From Vulcanimicrobiota bacterium (GTDB lineage Bacteria > Vulcanimicrobiota > Vulcanimicrobiia > Vulcanimicrobiales > Vulcanimicrobiaceae): a DNA stretch of 10,452 nucleotides. The notes under the pieces are model-generated. The model was not told the origin of the DNA. It worked only from the letters and a program-made list of their open reading frames with translations, and did no database searches. The translations under genes and the position numbers were made by a program. The stretch covers positions 1 through 10,452 of the forward strand of contig JAFAMS010000417.1 in the NCBI GenBank assembly GCA_019233165.1, given 5' to 3'. Of this stretch, positions 1 through 4,946 are shown piece after piece (within the stretch, counting starts at the first letter, position 1; every line of letters begins with the position of its first letter).

Positions 1-1
1 G

Positions 2-1882
2 GATCGCATCGCCGGTCCCGCCGACGTAAAGCGCCTGAGTCGGCCGGAGATCGATCAACTCGCCACCGAGATCCGCACGACCCTTGTCGACGTCTGTTCG
101 AAAAACGGTGGGCATCTCGCTCCGAATCTCGGCGTGGTCGAGCTAACGCTCGCGCTCCACGCCGTCCTCGATCTGCCCCGCGACCGCATCGTGTGGGATG
201 TCAGTCATCAGTCATACGTGCACAAGCTGTTGACCGGCCGTCGCGACCGTTTTCCGACGTTGCGCCAAGGAGGCGGAATCTCGGGATTCTCGATGCGCAG
301 CGAGTCGCCGTTCGACGTCTTCGGTGCCGGCCACGCTTCGACGTCGGTCTCGGCAGCGCTCGGGATGGTGAAGGCGCGCGACCTCGCCGGCGAGGATTCG
401 ACGATCGTAGCCGTGATCGGCGACGGCGCGCTGACGGGCGGACTCGCCTACGAAGCGATCAACAATGCCGGCGAGCTCAAAACGAACTTCATCGTCATCT
501 TGAACGATAACGAGATGTCGATCGCGCCGAACGTCGGCTCGATCGCCTCCTACCTCGGGGTTCTGCGCTCGAAGCCGCTCTACAACGTCGCGCGCGAGAC
601 CGTGAAGAGCGTCCTCGGCCACATTCCGTTCGGCGGAACCGTCGGACGGGCGATCACCACCGGCGAGCAGGCGACGATGCGCTTTTGGTCGCCCGAACAC
701 AAGGCCGGGATCGTCTTCGAAGAGATGGGGTTCCGCTACATCGGCCCGATCGACGGACACCACTACGACACGCTCGTCGACGTCATCTCGAACGCGCGCA
801 AAGTCCGAGGCCCCGTTCTCGTGCACGTGCGCACGATTAAAGGCAAAGGCTACGATCCGGCCGAGCTCGACTCGCGCACGTTCCACGGTTGCGGCGCCTT
901 CGACATCGAGAACGGAAAGATCGAGAAGAAGGCCGGCGCCCGAAAGTCGCACTCGGAGGCGTTCGCCGACGCGCTCATCGCGGTCGCCGAGCGCGACCCG
1001 CGCGTCATCGGGATCACTGCGGCGATGCCGGACGGTACGCAGCTCGCGAAGTTTCACAAGCGCTTCCCAGAGCGGTACTTCGACGTGGGGATCGCGGAGG
1101 CGCACGCCGTCTGTTTCGCAGCCGGTGCGGCGACCTCGGGGTTGCGGCCGGTCGTCGCCATCTACTCGACGTTCCTCCAGCGCGCCTACGACCAGATCGT
1201 CCACGACGTCGTCGTGCAAAATCTCCCCGTCGTGTTCTGCATGGACCGCGCCGGGTTCGTCGGCGACGACGGCCCGACGCACATGGGTCTGTACGACATC
1301 GCGTACTTGCGGACGCTCCCGAACATGACGGTGATGGCGCCCCGCAACGAAGACGAGATCCTCCCGATGCTCGCGCACGCAATCGCCCTCGGTACGCCGG
1401 CTGCGATCCGCTATCCGCGCGGGAGCACGAGTGGGAAGCATCTCGACCCGCTCGCGCCGCTCGTGCAAGGGAAGGCAGAGGTGCTCCGGCGGGGCGAGGG
1501 CGTAGCGCTCGTGGCGTTCGGCAACACCGTCGACGTCGCGCTCGACGCCTACGACCTGCTCGGCTCCGGCGAAGAGAAACCGACCGTCGTCAACGCCCGC
1601 TTCGCCAAACCGCTCGACGAAGCGCTGCTCTGCGAGCTCGGGAGCACGCACCGCAAGGTCGTGACGCTCGAGGAGCACAGCCTCGATGGCGGGTTCGGTT
1701 CGGCGGTCGTCGAGCTGTTCGCCGACCGCGGCATCCGCACGCGCGTCGAACGCGTCGGCTGTCCGAACCTCCTCGTGCAGCAGAACGCACAGCCCAAGCA
1801 GCGCGCCGGGGTCGGTCTGTCGCCCGAGGCGATCGCCGAGCGCGTCCGCGTCGCGGTCGTCGCCGAACCGGCGCTGGCCTGA
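2..1882 (+). CDS. dxs: 1-deoxy-D-xylulose-5-phosphate synthase (DXS), 5'-partial
   Basis: Cytosolic thiamine-diphosphate enzyme that condenses pyruvate with glyceraldehyde 3-phosphate to give DXP, the first step of the MEP isoprenoid pathway and a precursor for thiamine and pyridoxal phosphate. The frame is open from base 2 and no start codon precedes the conserved N-terminal block, so the gene begins just upstream; by family comparison only a few residues are missing. There are 626 residues in the window, against about 620 in E. coli. Numbering from the first full codon, the ThDP motif runs from GDG (140-142) to NDN (168-170). The GPIDGHH substrate-binding block follows, then catalytic Glu366 in GIAEAHAV (E. 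coli Glu370), DRAGFVGDDGPTHMG, and RYPRG in the C-terminal transketolase domain. One small variant is DVSHQSYVHK where E. coli has DVGHQAYPHK. secG follows after 38 bases, suggesting co-transcription. The internal GTG at 134 falls inside the conserved domain and is not the start. Confidence 0.97.
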   Translation, partial: DRIAGPADVKRLSRPEIDQLATEIRTTLVDVCSKNGGHLAPNLGVVELTLALHAVLDLPRDRIVWDVSHQSYVHKLLTGRRDRFPTLRQGGGISGFSMRSESPFDVFGAGHASTSVSAALGMVKARDLAGEDSTIVAVIGDGALTGGLAYEAINNAGELKTNFIVILNDNEMSIAPNVGSIASYLGVLRSKPLYNVARETVKSVLGHIPFGGTVGRAITTGEQATMRFWSPEHKAGIVFEEMGFRYIGPIDGHHYDTLVDVISNARKVRGPVLVHVRTIKGKGYDPAELDSRTFHGCGAFDIENGKIEKKAGARKSHSEAFADALIAVAERDPRVIGITAAMPDGTQLAKFHKRFPERYFDVGIAEAHAVCFAAGAATSGLRPVVAIYSTFLQRAYDQIVHDVVVQNLPVVFCMDRAGFVGDDGPTHMGLYDIAYLRTLPNMTVMAPRNEDEILPMLAHAIALGTPAAIRYPRGSTSGKHLDPLAPLVQGKAEVLRRGEGVALVAFGNTVDVALDAYDLLGSGEEKPTVVNARFAKPLDEALLCELGSTHRKVVTLEEHSLDGGFGSAVVELFADRGIRTRVERVGCPNLLVQQNAQPKQRAGVGLSPEAIAERVRVAVVAEPALA

Positions 1883-1920
1883 GAGGACCGCAAGGGTCTA
1901 CCCTCCAAGCGGGGGCGGTT

Positions 1921-2295
1921 GTGATTGGCATCCTGCTTGCGGCGACTGCGGCGCCGCTTCAAAAAGCGACGGCGGCGGCGACCGCCGCGGCGACGACGGT
2001 TCCCGCGCTCGATCTCTCGCAGTTCATGAACCCGAGCCGAAGCCCGCTCGCCAAAAATTTCCCTTGGCTCACGCACACGTTCGCCGGGATCTTCATCGTC
2101 TCGGCGCTCTTGCTGATCGTGCTGCTCGCGGTGCAGACGACCAAGCAAGAAGGTCTCTCCGGCTCGATCGGAGGGCGCGTCGAATCCGCCTACCGCGGAC
2201 GCCTCGGCGGCGACGCTCAAATCGCCCGCTGGACGACGTACGTCGCGATTACGTTCGTTCTGTTCGGCACCTTGCTTTCGCTGAGCGGCATCTAA
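1921..2295 (+). CDS. secG: Protein-export translocase subunit SecG, with Ala-rich N-terminal extension
   Basis: Small integral-membrane subunit of the SecYEG translocon that assists SecA-driven export. The 124 residues contain two predicted hydrophobic helices at about 51-71 and 105-123. They are joined by a loop with [15 protein letters not shown] (71-85), which matches the conserved SecG loop (LLQ...GGGLS..FGG). The GTG start at 1921 is preceded by the G-rich stretch gcgggggcgg, a plausible ribosome-binding site. This start adds about 45 residues, mostly Ala and Thr, with a short hydrophobic stretch at residues 2-11, before the first conserved helix. An ATG at 2026 (residue 36) would give a protein nearer the usual SecG length but lacks a visible Shine-Dalgarno sequence. 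The gene lies between dxs and an ABC ATPase gene that starts 3 bases after the stop. Family assignment is good; the start is the uncertain part. Confidence 0.85.
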   Translation: MIGILLAATAAPLQKATAAATAAATTVPALDLSQFMNPSRSPLAKNFPWLTHTFAGIFIVSALLLIVLLAVQTTKQEGLSGSIGGRVESAYRGRLGGDAQIARWTTYVAITFVLFGTLLSLSGI

Positions 2296-2298
2296 CGC

Positions 2299-3354
2299 GT
2301 GGCGCTGCTCGAGGTCAAGAATCTTCGGGTCAGCTTCAAGACTGAGGACGGGATCGTGCGCGCCGTCAACGGTCTCTCGTACGCGATCGAGAAGGGCTCG
2401 ACTCTGGGGATCGTCGGCGAGTCGGGGAGCGGAAAGTCGGTCAGCGCGCTCTCCGTGATGCGCCTGATTCCGACGCCTCCGGGCGAGATCTCCGGTGGCG
2501 AGATCGTCTTCAAGGGCCAGAACCTCCTCGCCAAGAGCGAGGCCGAAATGCGGAAGATCCGCGGCAAAGACATCGCGATGATCTTCCAGGACCCGATGAC
2601 CTCGCTCAATCCTGTCCTCACGGTCGGCGAGCAGATCGCCGAAGCGATCCAGCTGCACCTGAAGTATTCGAAGAAGGACGCCTACGACAAGGCGGTCGAC
2701 ATGCTGCAGCAAGTCCGGATACCGCTGCCGGAAAAGCGGATCAAGGACTATCCGCATCAGTTCTCAGGCGGGATGCGCCAGCGCGTGATGATCGCGATGG
2801 CGTTATCCTGCGACCCCGAAGTGCTGATCGCCGACGAGCCGACGACCGCGCTCGACGTCACGATCCAAGCGCAGATCCTCGAGCTGATGCGCGAGATGCA
2901 GCAGCGGCTGGGTACCGCGATCGTCCTGATCACGCACGACCTGGGCGTCGTCGCGGAGACTTGCCGGAACGTACTCGTGATGTACGCCGGGGACATGGTC
3001 GAGTACGGGACCGCCGATCAGATCTTCGCGAGCCCGAAGATGCCGTACACGATGGGACTCCTGGAATCGCTCCCGCGCCTCGACGACGACGAGCACAAAC
3101 GCCTGGTCCCGATCGACGGTCAACCGCCGAATATGCTGCGGCTCCCCCCGGGGTGCGCCTTCGCGCCGCGCTGCAAGTACAAAATGCAGATTTGCGAGGA
3201 GCCGGTCCCGCTCTACGATTTCCAGGACGGACACGTTGCGCGCTGCGTCCTCTACGACGCGCGCACCGAAAGCTATCGGACGCTGCCGGTGAAGTCTGCG
3301 CCGGTCGTCGCGCTCGATGCGGTCGCCCACACGCCTCAGGAGCTCGCGACGTGA
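2299..3354 (+). CDS. oppD: Oligopeptide/dipeptide ABC transporter ATP-binding protein, OppD/DppD-like
   Basis: One of the two cytoplasmic ATPases that power peptide (or nickel/opine-type) importers of the Opp/Dpp family. In its 351 residues: Walker A GESGSGKS (40-47), Q-loop Gln97 in [10 protein letters not shown], signature FSGGMRQR (155-162), Walker B LIADEP (176-181, catalytic Glu180), D-loop ALD (184-186) and H-loop His213. The C-terminal oligo_HPY region contains [11 protein letters not shown] and four cysteines (286, 292, 299, 316), the pattern that binds a [4Fe-4S] cluster in characterised OppD/DppD structures. The GTG start lies 3 bases after the secG stop with no obvious Shine-Dalgarno, so translational coupling to secG is likely. 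Its stop overlaps the start of the partner ATPase. No permease or substrate-binding protein gene is nearby, so the substrate cannot be named. The symbol reflects the family; dppD is equally possible. Confidence 0.93.
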   Translation: MALLEVKNLRVSFKTEDGIVRAVNGLSYAIEKGSTLGIVGESGSGKSVSALSVMRLIPTPPGEISGGEIVFKGQNLLAKSEAEMRKIRGKDIAMIFQDPMTSLNPVLTVGEQIAEAIQLHLKYSKKDAYDKAVDMLQQVRIPLPEKRIKDYPHQFSGGMRQRVMIAMALSCDPEVLIADEPTTALDVTIQAQILELMREMQQRLGTAIVLITHDLGVVAETCRNVLVMYAGDMVEYGTADQIFASPKMPYTMGLLESLPRLDDDEHKRLVPIDGQPPNMLRLPPGCAFAPRCKYKMQICEEPVPLYDFQDGHVARCVLYDARTESYRTLPVKSAPVVALDAVAHTPQELAT

Positions 3355-4400
3355 CCGCGGCAACGACGAACGGCAAGGGCGAGATCCTTGTCGTCAAGGA
3401 CCTCTTCAAGTACTTCCCGATCAACGCAGGCGTCTTCTCGCGACACGTCGCCGACGTCCGCGCCGTCGATGGGATCGACTTCACGATCAACCGCGGCGAG
3501 ACGCTCGGGCTCGTCGGCGAATCCGGTTCCGGCAAGACGACCGCGGGGCGCGTGGTTCTGCGGCTGACGCCGGCGACGAAGGGTTCGATCGTCTTCGAAG
3601 GCCGCGACATCGTCACGCTTTCCCGCTCCGATCTGCGCTCGCTGCGCAAAGAGATGCAGATCATCTTTCAGGATCCGTACGCGAGCCTGAATCCGCGGAT
3701 GACCGTCGGCGACATCATCACCGAGCCGCTCGAGATCCACGGGATCGCCAAAGGGAAAGCCGCCGACGAGCGGTGTCAAGAGCTGCTGCGGATGGTCGGG
3801 CTGCAGCCGTATCATGCGAACCGGTATCCGCACGAGTTCTCGGGCGGGCAACGCCAGCGGATCGGGATCGCGCGCGCGCTCGCCGTGGGCCCGAAGTTCA
3901 TCGTCGCGGACGAGCCGGTCTCGGCCCTCGACGTCTCGATTCAGGCTCAGGTTATCAACCTGCTCGAGGACCTGCAGCAGCAGCTGGGGCTGACCTATCT
4001 CTTCATCGCGCACGACCTGGCGGTGGTGCGGCACATTTCGACCCGGGTCGCGGTGATGTACGTCGGAAAGATCATCGAGCTCGCGGCGCGCGACGATCTC
4101 TACAAAAACCCGCTGCACCCCTACACGCAGTCGCTCCTGTCTGCGATTCCGATCCCCGACCCCGTGCTGGAGCGGCGGCGCAAACGCATCGTCCTGAGAG
4201 GCGATATCCCTTCGCCGGTCAATCCGCCGTCGGGGTGCCGCTTCCACACCCGCTGTCCGATCGCGTTCGAACGCTGCAAGAACGAGATCCCGGCGTTCAA
4301 AGAGTACGGCAACGGCCACTTTGCGGCGTGCCACTGGGTCGAGGAACACGGCGGAAAAGCGCCGGACGTCGCGGCCGCGCCCGACGCCGTAGAAGTGTAG
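3351..4400 (+). CDS. oppF: Oligopeptide/dipeptide ABC transporter ATP-binding protein, OppF/DppF-like
   Basis: Second ATPase of an Opp/Dpp-type importer, expected to heterodimerise with the preceding OppD-like subunit. The start is GTG 3351, inside the GTGA overlap with the upstream stop (3351-3354). This is typical translational coupling and gives 349 residues; longer in-frame readings upstream would run over the oppD gene. Motifs: Walker A GESGSGKT (56-63), Q-loop Gln107 in [19 protein letters not shown], signature FSGGQRQR (163-170), Walker B IVADEP (184-189, Glu188), D-loop ALD (192-194), H-loop His221. The C-terminal region has [12 protein letters not shown] and four cysteines (296, 302, 309, 327) in the same spacing class as in OppD, again suggesting a [4Fe-4S] site. 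It is the last gene of its operon, with a hairpin starting 16 bases beyond the stop. The specific substrate is unknown and dppF is an equally valid name. Confidence 0.94.
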   Translation: MTAATTNGKGEILVVKDLFKYFPINAGVFSRHVADVRAVDGIDFTINRGETLGLVGESGSGKTTAGRVVLRLTPATKGSIVFEGRDIVTLSRSDLRSLRKEMQIIFQDPYASLNPRMTVGDIITEPLEIHGIAKGKAADERCQELLRMVGLQPYHANRYPHEFSGGQRQRIGIARALAVGPKFIVADEPVSALDVSIQAQVINLLEDLQQQLGLTYLFIAHDLAVVRHISTRVAVMYVGKIIELAARDDLYKNPLHPYTQSLLSAIPIPDPVLERRRKRIVLRGDIPSPVNPPSGCRFHTRCPIAFERCKNEIPAFKEYGNGHFAACHWVEEHGGKAPDVAAAPDAVEV

Positions 4401-4407
4401 AGAGCCT

Positions 4408-4439
4408 AAAAAAAGAGAGCGATCCGTGCGGATCGCTCT
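4408..4439 (-). terminator. Rho-independent terminator of the basic-protein gene, probably bidirectional
   Basis: A perfect 10-bp stem, agagcgatcc (4416-4425) and ggatcgctct (4430-4439), encloses a 4-nt loop. A run of seven A on the + strand (4408-4414) lies one base outside the stem. Read on the minus strand this is a stem followed by seven T, a canonical intrinsic terminator, placed 25 bases beyond the stop of the minus-strand basic-protein gene. For the + strand operon ending at 4400 the same hairpin is followed only by gctgatttt, a weaker U-tract, so termination in that direction is possible but less certain. Its position between convergent genes fits a shared terminator. Confidence 0.9.
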
Positions 4440-4464
4440 GCTGATTTTCGAAGCTTGGTGTGTT

Positions 4465-4761
4465 CTATTTCTTGCGGGAAGACCGACGCGCTTTGCGGGC
4501 CTTCTTGCGGCCACCCTTACGCGCTTTGCGGGCCTTCTTGCGGGCGGTCTTACGGCCGGTTCGAGCTGTCTTGCGGGCCTTTTTGCGACCCTTGCGACCG
4601 GTCTTGCGCGCCGTCTTGCGAGTCTTGCGCGCCGTCTTGCGTCCTTTGCGACGAGCCTTGCGCGCCTTCTTGCGCCCGCCGGCGGCGGCTGCAACCTTCC
4701 GGCGACGGCGCTTCTTTCGCGCCGGCGCGGCTTCGGCCGCACCCATCATGTTATCTTCCAT
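4465..4761 (-). CDS. Histone H1-like Lys/Arg-rich repeat protein (putative nucleoid protein)
   Basis: A 98-residue protein with 25 Lys and 26 Arg, only three acidic residues (Glu2, Asp3, Glu10), and no aromatic residue or Cys; the rest is mainly Ala, Thr and Gly. A short N-terminal part (1-29) contains KKRRRRK and an Ala-rich spacer. From residue 34 to the end it is built of an 11-residue unit (RKx-RKxx-RKxA type). The ATG at 4759-4761 is preceded by GGAGGAGT at ideal spacing, and the gene has its own promoter-like upstream sequence and terminator, which together favour the minus strand as coding. Composition resembles the basic tails of bacterial H1-like proteins such as chlamydial Hc2 and AlgP, so non-specific DNA or RNA binding and chromosome compaction in the nucleoid is inferred. 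Homology to a named family cannot be shown by eye. Alternatives are an RNA-binding or ribosome-associated basic protein. Confidence 0.8.
   Translation of the reverse strand: MEDNMMGAAEAAPARKKRRRRKVAAAAGGRKKARKARRKGRKTARKTRKTARKTGRKGRKKARKTARTGRKTARKKARKARKGGRKKARKARRSSRKK
4468..4662 (-). repeat. Tandem 33-nt (11-codon) repeat inside the basic-protein gene
   Basis: Residues 34-98 divide into six consecutive 11-residue units: RKA-RRKG-RKTA, RKT-RKTA-RKTG, RKG-RKKA-RKTA, RTG-RKTA-RKKA, RKA-RKGG-RKKA, and a final 10-residue RKA-RRSS-RKK. Arg occupies positions 1, 4 and 8 of every unit without exception. At the DNA level 4486-4510 and 4519-4543 (+ strand) are identical over 25 bases at exactly 33-base spacing, while the other units have diverged. 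This pattern fits growth by unit duplication followed by drift. Confidence 0.88.
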
Positions 4762-4763
4762 TC

Positions 4764-4771
4764 ACTCCTCC
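4764..4771 (-). promoter_or_regulatory. Shine-Dalgarno site of the basic-protein gene
   Basis: Read on the minus strand the sequence is GGAGGAGT followed by GA and then the ATG at 4761-4759. It is the strongest ribosome-binding site in the window and fixes both the strand and the start of the basic-protein gene. It suggests high translation, as expected for an abundant nucleoid protein. Confidence 0.8.
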
Positions 4772-4785
4772 GAGTCGGAAAAGGT

Positions 4786-4808
4786 TGTGCCGTTGGTGCA
4801 ACGGCACA
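4786..4808. repeat. Perfect 23-bp dyad (10-bp arms, 3-nt centre) in the divergent intergenic region
   Basis: tgtgccgttg (4786-4795) and caacggcaca (4799-4808) are exact inverted repeats around gtg. The dyad lies between the predicted minus-strand promoter (-10 at 4818-4823) and the basic-protein ribosome-binding site. It could therefore act as an operator just downstream of the transcription start, or as a hairpin near the 5' end of the mRNA. On the minus strand it is followed by accttttcc, too weak a T-run for a confident terminator. Both the regulator and the role are unknown. Confidence 0.7.
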
Positions 4809-4817
4809 GTTGCTTGC

Positions 4818-4846
4818 ATCCTACACCGGAGCGAGAATTTATGCAA
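4818..4846 (-). promoter_or_regulatory. Putative sigma-70-type promoter for the basic-protein gene
   Basis: On the minus strand, TTGCAT (4846-4841) and TAGGAT (4823-4818) are separated by exactly 17 bases. The -10 matches TATAAT at 4 of 6 positions and the -35 matches TTGACA at 3 of 6. Transcription would start near 4811, giving a leader of about 50 bases that contains the 23-bp dyad. This is predicted from spacing and position only. Confidence 0.45.
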
Positions 4847-4884
4847 CTTTTGTCGCCTGTGACGGTGGCAAGTGACCTCGTTCC

Positions 4885-4914
4885 TCGACACCCTCTTGAC
4901 CTGGGCGCTATACT
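4885..4914 (+). promoter_or_regulatory. Putative sigma-70-type promoter of the topA-trmFO-hslVU operon
   Basis: TCGACA (4885-4890; 5 of 6 to TTGACA), an 18-base spacer and TATACT (4909-4914; 5 of 6 to TATAAT) form the best promoter match in the window. Expected transcription start is near 4921, giving a leader of about 26 bases before the topA GTG. This placement argues against the longer topA reading that would begin at GTG 4872, which lies upstream of the promoter. The nearby cttgac at 4895-4900 is too close to the -10 to serve as the -35. Confidence 0.65.
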
Positions 4915-4937
4915 GTGGGCGCTTTTCCCCTTGCCTT

Positions 4938-4942
4938 GGAGG
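4938..4942 (+). promoter_or_regulatory. Shine-Dalgarno site that sets the topA start
   Basis: GGAGG lies 4 bases before GTG 4947. It selects this codon as the topA start, consistent with the conserved N-terminus AKPLIIVESPTKA beginning directly after it. Confidence 0.75.
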
Positions 4943-4946
4943 TCGT

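Noticed and set aside
212..1678. 488-codon open frame antisense to dxs
   Set aside because: Arg/Asp/Val-rich shadow translation fully inside the conserved dxs gene, with no family resemblance.
889..1920. Long upstream open extension of the secG frame through dxs
   Set aside because: Arg-rich shadow of dxs in another frame; only the part from 1921 resembles SecG.
1883..1920. Short inverted repeats between dxs and secG (agggt/accct; gacc/ggtc)
   Set aside because: Arms of only 4-5 bp without a T-run; not enough for a terminator or regulatory hairpin.
4468..4662. Tandem repeats as a possible CRISPR array
   Set aside because: The 33-bp units are contiguous, lack unique spacers and are in-frame coding repeats.
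3336..4742. 468-codon minus-strand open frame spanning oppF and the basic-protein region
   Set aside because: It covers the oppF coding sequence in antisense, crosses the terminator hairpin, and competes with the better-supported 98-residue gene that has its own ribosome-binding site.
4872..4946. Longer topA start at GTG 4872
   Set aside because: It lies upstream of the predicted promoter, adds 25 non-conserved residues, and ignores the GGAGG before GTG 4947.
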